Shown: positions 46,087 through 53,716, counted from the first letter of the stretch. The stretch is DNA of 53,716 bases from an uncultured Pelagibacteraceae bacterium (GCA_902623975.1 CACNVR010000007.1:1-53716), one strand, 5' to 3'. Program-made: numbers and translations. The notes: generated from the sequence alone by a model not told the origin.

Positions 46087-47654
46087 TGATAAAAAAATTT
46101 ATTACATTATTCAAACTTGGGAGAAAAGTTTCTAAATCGGACATTCTTAGTATTTTATCAAAATTTAAAAAACCTCCATTAGCTGTGAAAGTATTATTTA
46201 AGATTTTATCATTTTCTTTTTCTTCAGATCGACAAATTGATCTAAATAAAAATGTCGGGGAAAGGTTATCAAGCTCTTTAGAACAAATGGGAACAACTTT
46301 TATAAAACTTGGTCAATTTTTGGCTACAAGGCCAGATATAATTGGAGAGGAACTTTCACAAAAACTTGAAAACCTTCAAGATAAATTGCCACCGTTTTCA
46401 CTAACTGAAGCAAAAGAAATAATTAAAAATGATTTGGGTCAAAATACTTATAATTCTATAATCAATTTAAGTGAACCTGTTGCAGCTGCTTCCATAGCTC
46501 AAGTACATAAAGCACAAATTAATGATAATGGAACTATCAAAGATGTAGCTATCAAAATTTTAAGACCTAATATCAAAAAAATTTTTAATGAAGAAATAGA
46601 CGCAATGATGCTTTTTGCTTTTTTAGTAGAGTCATCCATAAAAAAAACAAAAAGACTTAAGCTAGTTGAGGTAGTTTTTTTGTTAAAAGAAATTACAAAC
46701 CTCGAAATGGATTTAAGATTCGAAGCAGCTGCTGCCAATGAGTATGCTGAGAATACTAAAAATGATATTGGTTTTAGAGTTCCTCAAATCTATTGGAATT
46801 TCACCAGTGAAAATGTAATGACTTTAGATTGGGTCGATGGAGTATCTATAAGGGAAACTGAAGAATTAAAAAATAAAAATTTTAATACAAAAAAAATTGC
46901 GGAAGATATAATTCAGAATTTTTTAAGACACGCTGTAAGAGATGGATTTTTTCATGCCGATATGCACCAAGGAAATATATTTATAGATAATAATGGACAT
47001 ATTGTGCCTATTGATTTTGGAATAATGGGAAGATTGGACAAAATGAGTAAAAGATTTCTTGCTGAGATATTATTTGGTTTTATTCAAAGAGATTACCGTA
47101 AAGTTGCTGAAGTACATTTAATAGCAGGCCTTGTACCTAAAGAAGTACCTATTGACGATCTTGCTCAAGCTTTACGATCTATTGGTGAACCAATTTTTGG
47201 ACAAGCAGTAAAAGATATCTCTGGTGGCAAATTATTAAAACAATTATTTGATGTGACTGAAAAATTTAATATGCAAACCCAACCTCAACTTTTAATGTTA
47301 CAGAAAACGATGGTTGTTGTTGAGGGTGTAGCAAGAAAATTGAATCCTGAAACAAACATTTGGACTACATCAAAACCTGTTCTCGAAAATTGGCTTAAGG
47401 AAACAAAAGACCCTATGACAAAAATAAACGAAACACTACAAACTACATCTGAAGTAATTAAAAGATTACCAGAATTTCCTGAAATTATGGATAAAGCAAA
47501 TCAAGCTCTCACTTATCTCGCAAGTGGACAAATACCACAAAACTCTAACTCATACACTGCTTTAAATACACAAAAATCTGAAATGATTGCTTTTAGAAAT
47601 CAGTCAATAATTGGTATAATAATACTTGTAATTTTCGGTCTAATAATATTTTAA
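46086..47654 (+). CDS. ubiB: Ubiquinone biosynthesis regulatory protein kinase-like UbiB
   Basis: 522 residues from ATG 46086 (a GTG 12 bases upstream inside ubiE is less likely). The ADCK/ABC1 features are KxGQ in FIKLGQFLATRPD, the alanine-containing AAASIAQVHKA loop, RHAVRDGFFHADMHQGNIF and PIDFGIMGR. A C-terminal hydrophobic anchor (SIIGIIILVIFGLIIF) ends the protein. It is an atypical ATPase needed for ubiquinone synthesis at the membrane. Confidence 0.96.
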   Translation: MIKKFITLFKLGRKVSKSDILSILSKFKKPPLAVKVLFKILSFSFSSDRQIDLNKNVGERLSSSLEQMGTTFIKLGQFLATRPDIIGEELSQKLENLQDKLPPFSLTEAKEIIKNDLGQNTYNSIINLSEPVAAASIAQVHKAQINDNGTIKDVAIKILRPNIKKIFNEEIDAMMLFAFLVESSIKKTKRLKLVEVVFLLKEITNLEMDLRFEAAAANEYAENTKNDIGFRVPQIYWNFTSENVMTLDWVDGVSIRETEELKNKNFNTKKIAEDIIQNFLRHAVRDGFFHADMHQGNIFIDNNGHIVPIDFGIMGRLDKMSKRFLAEILFGFIQRDYRKVAEVHLIAGLVPKEVPIDDLAQALRSIGEPIFGQAVKDISGGKLLKQLFDVTEKFNMQTQPQLLMLQKTMVVVEGVARKLNPETNIWTTSKPVLENWLKETKDPMTKINETLQTTSEVIKRLPEFPEIMDKANQALTYLASGQIPQNSNSYTALNTQKSEMIAFRNQSIIGIIILVIFGLIIF

Positions 47655-47662
47655 TTTATAAA

Positions 47663-48862
47663 ATGAATAATTTAAACAACAAAAAAATTTTACTAATAAT
47701 TTGTGGAGGAATAGCTGCTTATAAAAGTCTTGAGGTAATAAGACTTTTAAAAAGAAATGGTGTAATTATAAAAACAATTCTTACTAAGCGCGGTGCTGAA
47801 TTTGTAACTCCTCTTTCAATTACTTCATTATCTAATTCAAAAGTTTATCAAGATCTTTTTAGTATGGAAAATGAATTAGAGATGGATCATATAAATCTTT
47901 CAAGATGGGCTGATGTTATCTTAATTGCACCTGCAACTGCTAATACTATTTCAAAGCTTGCAAATGGAAATTCTGATGATTTAGCATCTACAGTTGCTCT
48001 TGCCTCAAACAAAAAAATTTTTATTGCTCCAGCAATGAATGTAAGAATGTGGGAACACGAATCTACAAAACAAAATATAACTAAACTAAAATCTTATAAT
48101 TATGAATTAATTGGCCCAGAAATTGGAGATATGGCATGTGGTGAATACGGCGAAGGAAAAATGTCTGAACCAATAAGAATAGTAGATGAATTAGAAAACT
48201 ATTTTAAAAGTTTAAAAAAAAACAATAAGTTAAAAGCAATTGTAACTGCAGGACCTACTCGTGAATACATTGATCCAGTAAGATTTATTACTAATAAATC
48301 AAGTGGAAAACAAGGATATAAGATTGCAAAATCATTATCAAACAAAGGATTTGATACAACCCTGATTTCTGGACCAACAAATTTGGAAATAAGTGATAAT
48401 ATTAATTTAATTAAGGTTGAAACTGCTGAAGAAATGTTTCAGTCAACACTTAATAACTTGCCTGCTGATGTTGCAGTATTTTCTGCGGCAGTTGGTGATT
48501 ACAAGTTAAAAAATACTTTTAAAGAAAAAATTAAAAAAAAAGATAATCTAAATTTAGAGTTAGAGAAAAATATAGATATTCTAAATTACATTTCTAATCA
48601 TAATTCTTTGAGACCTAAGCTTGTAATTGGATTTGCTGCAGAAACAAATAATTTAGAGAAATATGCTAATGAAAAACTAAATGAAAAAAATTGTGATTGG
48701 ATAATTGCAAATGATGTATCTAATAAGAAAATTGGATTTGATTCAGATTTTAATGAAGTGTCAATTTTTTATAAAAATAAAGATTCAGAAAAACTTAAAT
48801 ATAAAACTAAATCTGAAATTTCAGATGAAGTCGCAGAAAAAATTATTAATCATTTAAATTAA
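47663..48862 (+). CDS. coaBC: Phosphopantothenoylcysteine decarboxylase/ligase
   Basis: 399 residues, bifunctional. The N-terminal flavoprotein CoaC half has GGIAAYKSLEVIRLL, the DHINLSRWADVILIAPATANTISK region and the APAMNVRMW loop. The CoaB half begins with VTAGPTREYIDPVRFITNKSSGKQGY (near residue 194) and FAAETNNLE. It carries out two steps of coenzyme A synthesis. It overlaps dut by one base (TAATG). Confidence 0.96.
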   Translation: MNNLNNKKILLIICGGIAAYKSLEVIRLLKRNGVIIKTILTKRGAEFVTPLSITSLSNSKVYQDLFSMENELEMDHINLSRWADVILIAPATANTISKLANGNSDDLASTVALASNKKIFIAPAMNVRMWEHESTKQNITKLKSYNYELIGPEIGDMACGEYGEGKMSEPIRIVDELENYFKSLKKNNKLKAIVTAGPTREYIDPVRFITNKSSGKQGYKIAKSLSNKGFDTTLISGPTNLEISDNINLIKVETAEEMFQSTLNNLPADVAVFSAAVGDYKLKNTFKEKIKKKDNLNLELEKNIDILNYISNHNSLRPKLVIGFAAETNNLEKYANEKLNEKNCDWIIANDVSNKKIGFDSDFNEVSIFYKNKDSEKLKYKTKSEISDEVAEKIINHLN

Positions 48863-49299
48863 TGATTAAAGTTTTAATCAAAAAATTAAGTCCCGCTGTT
48901 CAATTACCCGCATATAAAACTAGTGGTGCATCTGGTATGGATTTGATGGCTTTTATAGAAAAACCAATTAATTTAGAACCAGGCAAATCTTGCCTTATTT
49001 CAACCGGCTTATCGGTTGCATTTCCCAAAGAATATGAAATTCAAATTAGACCAAGATCTGGCTTAGCAGCAAAAAATAATATTAGTGTTTTGAATACACC
49101 CGGAACTATTGATAGTGATTATAGAGGAGAGATTAAAATTATTTTATTTAATCACGGTAGTGAAAATTTTATAATTAACAACAAAGATAGAGTTGCTCAA
49201 ATGATATTAACTCCAATTATTAAAATGGAATTGGAAGAAACAAAAGAACTTCCAGAGTCTATAAGAGATGATGGAGGTTTTGGATCAACTGGTAAATGA
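48862..49299 (+). CDS. dut: dUTP diphosphatase
   Basis: 145 residues, trimeric dUTPase. All five motifs are visible: ASGMDLMAF (1), PRSGLAAKNNI (2), LNTPGTIDSDYRGEIKI (3), NKDRVAQMIL (4) and RDDGGFGSTGK (5, C-terminal). It removes dUTP and supplies dUMP. Its TGA overlaps the next ATG (ATGA). Confidence 0.97.
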   Translation: MIKVLIKKLSPAVQLPAYKTSGASGMDLMAFIEKPINLEPGKSCLISTGLSVAFPKEYEIQIRPRSGLAAKNNISVLNTPGTIDSDYRGEIKIILFNHGSENFIINNKDRVAQMILTPIIKMELEETKELPESIRDDGGFGSTGK

Positions 49300-50033
49300 A
49301 AAATAGTTTAAATAAGTCTCAAGTAGAAAGATTTTCAAGACAATTAATTTTAAAAAATATTGGTGCTAAAGGACAAAAAAAAATTATGTCCTCCAAAGTT
49401 TTAATTGTTGGAGTCGGTGGTTTAGGGTGTCCTGCGGCAGAAAATTTAGTAAGAGCTGGTATTGGTACTATAGGTTTAATAGACAATGATATTGTTAATC
49501 TATCAAATATTCATAGACAAACTTTATTTAATTCTAAAGATATTAAAAAAACAAAAGTTAGTGTAGCAGCAAATAAACTAAGAAAAATAAATCCACTAAC
49601 AAAAATTAAAACTTACAAATCAAGACTCAACGAAAAAAATATTGATAAGATAATTAAAGATTATGAAATCATAATTGATGGTTCTGACAATTTTAAAACT
49701 AAATTCTTAATTAATGATTACTGTATGAAATTTAGAAAAAAATTAGTGACTGGTGCTATAAGTAAGTTTGATGGTCACATATTTACATTTGATTTTAGAA
49801 ATAAAAAAACAGCATCGCTGAAAAATTTTTATCAAGAAAAAGAGATTTCTGATGACATTTTAAATTGTGAATTTGAAGGTGTGCTTGGTACGACTGCATC
49901 GATAGTAGGAATTACCCAAGCAAATGAAGCTTTAAAAATGATAATGGAAATTGGTCAAAACTTAAAAAACCAAATATTGATTATAGATTTATTGAACCTA
50001 AATTTTAGAAAAGTTAAATTTAAAAAAAAATAA
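49296..50033 (+). CDS. ThiF/MoeB/HesA-family adenylyltransferase lacking zinc-site cysteines
   Basis: 245 residues. The nucleotide loop GVGGLGCPAAENLVRAG (near residue 36), IGLIDNDIVNLSNIHRQTLF with the Arg finger and NGSDNF-like IIDGSDNFKTKFLIND indicate an E1-like protein that adenylates a ubiquitin-fold carrier (ThiS/MoaD type). The two CxxC zinc knuckles of MoeB/ThiF are missing: only a lone Cys in LNCEFEGVLG remains and the C-terminal zinc segment is cut short. Partner and pathway uncertain; a shared sulfur-carrier role is an inference. Confidence 0.85.
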   Translation: MKNSLNKSQVERFSRQLILKNIGAKGQKKIMSSKVLIVGVGGLGCPAAENLVRAGIGTIGLIDNDIVNLSNIHRQTLFNSKDIKKTKVSVAANKLRKINPLTKIKTYKSRLNEKNIDKIIKDYEIIIDGSDNFKTKFLINDYCMKFRKKLVTGAISKFDGHIFTFDFRNKKTASLKNFYQEKEISDDILNCEFEGVLGTTASIVGITQANEALKMIMEIGQNLKNQILIIDLLNLNFRKVKFKKK

Positions 50034-50476
50034 TGAAAAAATTTTTTTTTTTTATATTTATTTGGCTTTTATTTCCTTCTTATGTTGTTTCAGAAGAAAT
50101 TTTTCTTTCTTTAAAAAAAGATAAAGTAAACGTAAGATATGGTCCAAGTTTTGAGTCACCAGTTAAGTATATATATAAAAAAATTAATTTACCATTAAAG
50201 CAAATTGATAAAAAAGAAAATTGGAGAAGAATTATAGATTCTAAAAATAATAGTGGATGGATACATTGGTCCCAATTAAAAAAAAATAATTCAATAATTC
50301 TTTTAGAAGACAAAATTTTATTTAAAAATTCCTCCAATTTTTCAAAACCAATAGCAAAAATTAAAGAAGGTAGACTTCTAATAGTCCAAAAATGTGACGG
50401 TGAATGGTGTAAAGTCAAAACCCAAAAAATCAAAGGTTGGGTTAAAATAGATAAAGTTTGGGGTTTAATTAATTAA
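50033..50476 (+). CDS. Exported SH3-domain protein (two bacterial SH3 repeats)
   Basis: 147 residues. A signal peptide (MKKFFFFIFIWLLFPSYVVSEE) precedes two SH3b units: VNVRYGPSFESPVKYIYKK...WRRIIDSKNNSGWIHWSQL and ILFKNSSNFSKPIAKIKEGRLLIVQKCDGEWCKVKTQKIKGWVKIDKVWG. Such proteins are periplasmic and may bind peptidoglycan. It is joined by TAATG to the ThiF-like gene and overlaps the DUF3501 gene by 8 bases at its 3' end. Function unknown. Confidence 0.85.
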   Translation: MKKFFFFIFIWLLFPSYVVSEEIFLSLKKDKVNVRYGPSFESPVKYIYKKINLPLKQIDKKENWRRIIDSKNNSGWIHWSQLKKNNSIILLEDKILFKNSSNFSKPIAKIKEGRLLIVQKCDGEWCKVKTQKIKGWVKIDKVWGLIN

Positions 50477-51062
50477 AATCTGCTGACAGTGATTTCACTG
50501 TTGCTTCATTTAATTTTGTTGAATGTGAATATTCATTATGATTAATTCCAATTTCAATTAGTGATGAATTCGATTTAAAGTTTTTTATTTGTTCATCATT
50601 GAATTTAAAGTGTATAAATTGAACCGATGAAGCTTTTCCTTCTGCTGAGGTTCTGTCAACGTCTTCCTCTGGAACAGCATTAATTAAATCTCCCTCAACT
50701 TTCATATAAACTTTTTCTTCTATTCCACCTACTTTGCTTAAAAAAGCTGCTCTAGAAACGGGATTGTCAATTTCAAACATAAGTGTTGCTGTAAGTTCTT
50801 TTCCATTTGGTACTAAAGGATTGTAAGCTGATAGCTCATCTTTTAATTGTTCATCGCCACCTTTTTCAATATAAAGCATCTCTTGAACTTGAGCTAACAT
50901 TGTTTCATAGCTCTCAAAATAAAACGTTGCGTAAGGCCCTAAAGGAATTCTTCTATCTTTTTTGAATTCAACAATACTTTTTCTTAATTCTTTTCTTTGT
51001 TTTGTATAGACATCTAGAGGCATGATGTCTTCTTTTTGTATTAATCTTTTTTCTTTTGACAT
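50469..51062 (-). CDS. DUF3501 family protein
   Basis: 197 residues. The YFESYETMLAQVQEMLYIEKGG segment and the PNGKELTATLMFEIDNPVSRAAFLSKVGG region match the DUF3501 family, usually found beside an Fe-S oxidoreductase and rubrerythrin, as here. Soluble; no catalytic motif known. It begins three bases after the Fe-S gene, so the pair is one transcript. The family's function is unestablished; a redox or iron-stress role is inferred from context. Confidence 0.88.
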   Translation of the reverse strand: MSKEKRLIQKEDIMPLDVYTKQRKELRKSIVEFKKDRRIPLGPYATFYFESYETMLAQVQEMLYIEKGGDEQLKDELSAYNPLVPNGKELTATLMFEIDNPVSRAAFLSKVGGIEEKVYMKVEGDLINAVPEEDVDRTSAEGKASSVQFIHFKFNDEQIKNFKSNSSLIEIGINHNEYSHSTKLNEATVKSLSADFN

Positions 51063-51065
51063 ATT

Positions 51066-52397
51066 TTACAAATTATAACTTTTAGCCATTAATTCGATAG
51101 GATGTAGTGCCTCATCATTTGAGATATTTGTATCTGCTTCTAATTGTTTTAAATGTTTGCCTGCTAACGGACAATCTGAAGCCATATATTTATTATTTTT
51201 AGTCTTTATTTGTCTAGCTGTAGGTCTTCCAACTTTAATTGCTAAATCGTGTGTTTCTTTCATAACACCAAAAGTTCCTCCGTGACCAGCACACCTTTCA
51301 ACTACGTCAATTTTTATATTAGGAATTAATTTTAACATGTCTCTGGCCTTAATACCCATATTTTGAGCTCGTGCATGGCACGCATGATGAACAGTAACCC
51401 CACCATCTATTTCTTGTAAACCATCAGCTAATCCCTCATTGCTAGATATATCAACTACGTATTCATCAATATCCATTACATTAGCTGACAATTTCTTTAT
51501 ATTTTCATCGTTAGGGAGCAAAAGCGGCCATTCAAATTTTAACATTAAACCACAACTAGCTGTTAGAGTGACCACTTTGTAACCTTTGTCTATCCATTCT
51601 ATTAAATTTTTTGAAACTTTTTTGGCTTGTTCAACTACTTTTGGTAAATCTGCTTGTTCTAGGAACGGCATTCCACAACATCCAGGATATGACTCTTGAA
51701 CCTCAACTCCATTTTTCTTCAATACTTTTAGTGCCGCAACACCTGTATTTTTTTTATTGAAATTTACAAAACAAGTTGAATAAATCACAACTTTTCTGTC
51801 ACTTTTCTGACTTTCGAGATTTATTTTGTTAATATTTTTTTTAAAAAAATTAGAAAAAGTTTCTGAATTATATTTTGGAAGTTGAACTCTAATATCTATA
51901 CCTGCAATTATTTCTAATACTTTTCTGAAGAATTTATTTTTAATATTAGACAACCAATTAATTAAACCTGAAAACATCACACCGATTTTAGAATTTCTAT
52001 CTATTTCTGCTAATTGTTTAGGAACATTAGGTAATGTACCTTTCTTCTTTTGTGCCACTCTATATCTCAGCATTAAGTGAGGAAAATCTAGATTAAAATC
52101 ATGTGGAGGTACGTAGGGACATTTGGTCATAAAACACATGTCACATAATGTACATGCGTCTACAACTGGAGCAAATTGATCACTCGATAAGCTTTCTACG
52201 TCTTCGTTTTTTGACTCATCAATCATGTCAAAAAGTTTTGGAAACGAGTCACAAAGATTAAAGCATCTTCTGCAACCATGGCAAATATCAAACACTCTTC
52301 TCATCTCAGAGTCTAATTTTTCTGGATTCGAAAAATCTGGACTCTCAAAATCTATTGGATGTCTTATAGGGGCTTCTGTACTTCCTTCTTTACTCAT
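51066..52397 (-). CDS. GlpC/HdrD-like Fe-S oxidoreductase with two CCG domains
   Basis: 443 residues. Two 4Fe-4S motifs are at the N-terminus: CHGCRRCFNLCDSFP (near 40) and CTLCDMCFMTKCPYVPP. Two cysteine-rich CCG-type domains follow: YPGCCGMPFLEQ and CAGHGGTFGVM (the second lacks the CCG doublet). Soluble, no membrane helices; probably a redox partner of DUF3501 and rubrerythrin, substrate unknown. Its promoter region (52398-52514) contains a palindrome and a TATAAT box very near the ATG. Confidence 0.9.
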   Translation of the reverse strand: MSKEGSTEAPIRHPIDFESPDFSNPEKLDSEMRRVFDICHGCRRCFNLCDSFPKLFDMIDESKNEDVESLSSDQFAPVVDACTLCDMCFMTKCPYVPPHDFNLDFPHLMLRYRVAQKKKGTLPNVPKQLAEIDRNSKIGVMFSGLINWLSNIKNKFFRKVLEIIAGIDIRVQLPKYNSETFSNFFKKNINKINLESQKSDRKVVIYSTCFVNFNKKNTGVAALKVLKKNGVEVQESYPGCCGMPFLEQADLPKVVEQAKKVSKNLIEWIDKGYKVVTLTASCGLMLKFEWPLLLPNDENIKKLSANVMDIDEYVVDISSNEGLADGLQEIDGGVTVHHACHARAQNMGIKARDMLKLIPNIKIDVVERCAGHGGTFGVMKETHDLAIKVGRPTARQIKTKNNKYMASDCPLAGKHLKQLEADTNISNDEALHPIELMAKSYNL

Positions 52398-52409
52398 ATA
52401 ACTAAATAC

Positions 52410-52449
52410 ATTATAAAACTAAAACAATTGAAACCGTAATTACAGTTTC
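52410..52449 (-). promoter_or_regulatory. Candidate promoter and palindrome upstream of the Fe-S oxidoreductase
   Basis: GAAACCGTAATTACAGTTTC at 52430-52449 is a 20-base palindrome with a single mismatched pair. A TATAAT box (minus strand, 52415-52410) lies 15 bp downstream, so the palindrome would cover the -35 region. The predicted transcription start is only a few bases before the ATG (52397), implying a nearly leaderless mRNA. The regulator is unknown. Confidence 0.45.
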
Positions 52450-52514
52450 GTTACACCAATCCTTAATTGTTTTCACAACTTGCTTCACTAATTTTAGTAA
52501 ATTTAAAAAATTTT

Positions 52515-52539
52515 TTAGTGGGCGATAAACGCCCACTAA
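52515..52539 (-). terminator. Rho-independent terminator of rubrerythrin
   Basis: A 10-bp perfect stem around GTGGGCG/CGCCCAC with a 5-base ATAAA loop, 9 bp after the rubrerythrin stop. On the minus strand it is followed by AAAAAATTTTTT. It separates rubrerythrin from the Fe-S/DUF3501 pair, which have their own candidate promoter. Confidence 0.8.
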
Positions 52540-52548
52540 TAAAATATA

Positions 52549-52965
52549 TTAGCTAATAGATTCTAAAGTTTTTTGGAATTTACCAGCGTGAGATTTTTCA
52601 GCTTTTGCTAATGTTTCAAACCAATCAGCAATCTCCTCAAATCCTTCTTCTCTAGCAGTTTTTGCCATACCTGGATACATGTCTGTATACTCATGTGTTT
52701 CACCAGCTACAGCAGACTCTAAATTCGCTTTTGTTTCGCCTATAGGTTTGCCAGTTGCAGGGTCACCTACTTGCTCCAAATACTCAAGATGTCCATGTGC
52801 ATGACCTGTTTCACCCTCAGCAGTTGATCTAAATACTGTAGCTACATCATTGTAACCTTCAATATCAGCTTTTTGAGCGAAATATAGATATCTTCTATTT
52901 GCTTGACTCTCACCTGCAAATGCAGCTTTTAAGTTTTCTTCTGTTTTAGTTCCTTTTAATGACAT
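52549..52965 (-). CDS. Rubrerythrin-family di-iron protein (no rubredoxin domain)
   Basis: 138 residues, the ferritin-like erythrin domain alone. Iron ligands appear in LKAAFAGESQANRRYLYFAQKA, AEGETGHAHGHLEYL (ExxH), a central Glu-rich ETHEYTDMYPGMA segment and LAKAEKSHAGKF (ExxH). The C-terminal rubredoxin CxxC pair of classical rubrerythrin is absent, so electrons must come from another protein. It reduces peroxide or handles iron. It has AAGGAG before the ATG and is preceded by a TTGACT/TATATT promoter embedded in TTCTAAA repeats. Confidence 0.93.
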   Translation of the reverse strand: MSLKGTKTEENLKAAFAGESQANRRYLYFAQKADIEGYNDVATVFRSTAEGETGHAHGHLEYLEQVGDPATGKPIGETKANLESAVAGETHEYTDMYPGMAKTAREEGFEEIADWFETLAKAEKSHAGKFQKTLESIS

Positions 52966-52981
52966 TGTGATCTCCTTATTA

Positions 52982-53027
52982 TTCTAAAAATATAATGATT
53001 CTAAACTATAAGTCAATAGTTTAGAAT
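52982..53027 (-). promoter_or_regulatory. Rubrerythrin promoter inside TTCTAAA/TTTAGAA repeats (candidate Irr operator)
   Basis: A perfect 12-bp inverted repeat, ATTCTAAACTAT-N6-ATAGTTTAGAAT, lies at 52998-53027. The minus-strand -35 TTGACT (53016-53011) is in its centre and the -10 TATATT (52994-52989) follows after 16 bp. A third half-site, TTCTAAA, is at 52982-52988, at the transcription start. TTCTAAA/TTTAGAA resembles Irr (ICE) half-sites as I recall them, and irr itself is the adjacent upstream gene. Confidence 0.65.
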
Positions 53028-53065
53028 AATTATAATAAAGATCTTAAATAATTGATATTAAATGA

Positions 53066-53494
53066 TTAATTTTGATTTTGATTATCACTCGCAACTTTAA
53101 TTAAAACTTCGACTGAATTAATTTTCTTACCAGTGATATTTTTTTTTATATTAACCTCTTCAATTAAATCATTATGACAATCAATCAGCTCGTTTGTATC
53201 TTCATCAAAGAAATGATGGTGATTGGTAATATTGGTATCAAAATAACTTTTGTCACTATTAATTGAGATTTCTTTCAAGTAACCCTTATTTTTAAAAGCA
53301 TGAACTGTATTATAGACAGTAGCTAAGGAAATTTTTTCATTTAATGACTTTGAAATAATATTTGAAAGATCATTAATGGTAAAATGAAAGGTTTCGTCTC
53401 TATCAAACAACACTTCACAAATTTTAAGTCTTTGTTTTGTGGGTCTCAATCCCGATGCTCTCAATTTGTCAATAAATTCGATGTTTTTTGCCAT
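53066..53494 (-). CDS. irr: Fur-family iron/heme-responsive regulator Irr
   Basis: 142 residues. The winged helix (SGLRPTKQRLKICEVLFD ... ISLATVYNTVHAFKNKGYLKEI) is followed by the dimerisation half with the HHH motif in NHHHFFDEDTNELIDC, which replaces the classical Fur HHHDHxxC pattern and indicates the Irr subgroup. Irr senses heme status and controls iron genes in alphaproteobacteria. One TTCTAAA half-site (53510-53516) lies in its own promoter, shared with divergent fabA, suggesting autoregulation. The N-terminal heme regulatory motif of Bradyrhizobium Irr is absent, as in most relatives. Confidence 0.9.
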   Translation of the reverse strand: MAKNIEFIDKLRASGLRPTKQRLKICEVLFDRDETFHFTINDLSNIISKSLNEKISLATVYNTVHAFKNKGYLKEISINSDKSYFDTNITNHHHFFDEDTNELIDCHNDLIEEVNIKKNITGKKINSVEVLIKVASDNQNQN

Positions 53495-53509
53495 TGTTAA
53501 TTATAATAA

Positions 53510-53516
53510 TTCTAAA
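53510..53516. promoter_or_regulatory. Single TTCTAAA half-site in the irr-fabA intergenic region
   Basis: ATTCTAAACTTTA at 53509-53521 repeats the left arm of the rubrerythrin operator (ATTCTAAACTATA) with one difference. It lies 16 bp upstream of the irr ATG. It supports, but does not prove, Irr control of irr. Confidence 0.4.
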
Positions 53517-53568
53517 CTTTATGTATATTATAATTGACTAAAATCAAGTATTAAGGTGGTCAAATTCT

Positions 53569-53716
53569 ATGAAAAAAAACTCCTATTCTTATGATGAGCT
53601 AATAAATTGTGGAAATGGGGATCTTTTTGGACCTGGAAATGCGAAATTACCACTTCCTCCAATGCTTATGTTTGATAGAATTACAGATATTAATGATGGC
53701 AATGGTGCTTTTAATA
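53569..53716 (+). CDS. fabA: 3-hydroxyacyl-[acyl-carrier-protein] dehydratase FabA (5' part only)
   Basis: The first 49 codons are present, open to the right edge. The N-terminus ([35 protein letters not shown]) is the characteristic FabA opening, with [12 protein letters not shown] the conserved strand before the catalytic His. FabA dehydrates and isomerises C10 intermediates for unsaturated fatty acids. Irr-fabA divergence is common in alphaproteobacteria. AAGGTGG lies a few bases upstream of the ATG. Confidence 0.93.
   Translation, partial: MKKNSYSYDELINCGNGDLFGPGNAKLPLPPMLMFDRITDINDGNGAFN

Noticed and set aside
53495-53568. Full Irr palindrome upstream of irr
   Set aside because: Only one clear TTCTAAA half-site was found; a second arm is not convincing, so only a half-site is annotated.

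Overview
The window is a very AT-rich, densely packed stretch of bacterial chromosome. Junctions are often 0-50 nt, many are TAATG or ATGA overlaps, and A/T homopolymers run through the coding sequence. Gene content points to an alphaproteobacterium of the SAR11 (Pelagibacterales) type: an Irr-like Fur protein, Coq7 and UbiE/UbiB (ubiquinone), a TlpA / argH / lptM / lysA cluster, helicase / fdxA / carD, a TRAP-TAXI uptake system, and very small intergenic regions. The lineage is inferred from composition, gene order and protein character; no database search was possible. There are no insertion sequences, prophages or CRISPR arrays, so this reads as streamlined core genome.

Layout. Bases 1-9806 (minus strand): a colinear translation block in the order glycosyltransferase, thrS, infC, rpmI, rplT, pheS, pheT, lepA, then a partial GT17-like glycosyltransferase. 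Bases 9849-16532: an alpha/beta hydrolase facing glutamate synthase gltD-gltB. Bases 16717-24047: uppP, a DMT-family exporter, pyruvate dehydrogenase E2 and an E1 carrying its own N-terminal lipoyl domain, and a thiolase with a TTG start. Bases 24132-27813: tRNA-Arg, a possible tiny membrane protein, a PaaI-type thioesterase, and a TRAP-TAXI transporter whose fused permease is split by a frameshift at a nine-base homopolymer. Bases 28033-32065 (plus): SUV3-like helicase, TerB-like protein, 7Fe ferredoxin, and a CarD regulator with a long lysine-rich N-terminal tail. Bases 32066-32400: a self-contained transcription unit for a 25-residue, extremely basic peptide. Bases 32401-41388: acyl-CoA ligase, tRNA-Leu, yqaA-dsbB-coq7, HNH nuclease, esterase, HIG1 protein, TlpA-like thioredoxin, argH-lptM-lysA, plsC. 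Bases 41385-50476: dnaN/dnaA, rpsT/mutM, and divergently ubiE-ubiB-coaBC-dut-thiF-like-SH3. Bases 50469-53716: DUF3501, an Fe-S oxidoreductase, rubrerythrin and irr on the minus strand, with fabA starting divergently at the right edge.

How it fits together. Housekeeping modules dominate: translation, replication initiation, ubiquinone synthesis, nitrogen assimilation, central carbon entry and organic-acid uptake. The most distinctive material is small or regulatory: the 25-aa basic peptide with its own promoter, 5' hairpin, strong Shine-Dalgarno and bidirectional terminator; the lipoyl-E1 fusion; the TTCTAAA/TTTAGAA repeats covering the rubrerythrin promoter beside irr; palindromes over the candidate -35 regions of gltDB and of the Fe-S gene; and a terminator-like hairpin between the TAXI binding protein and its permease.
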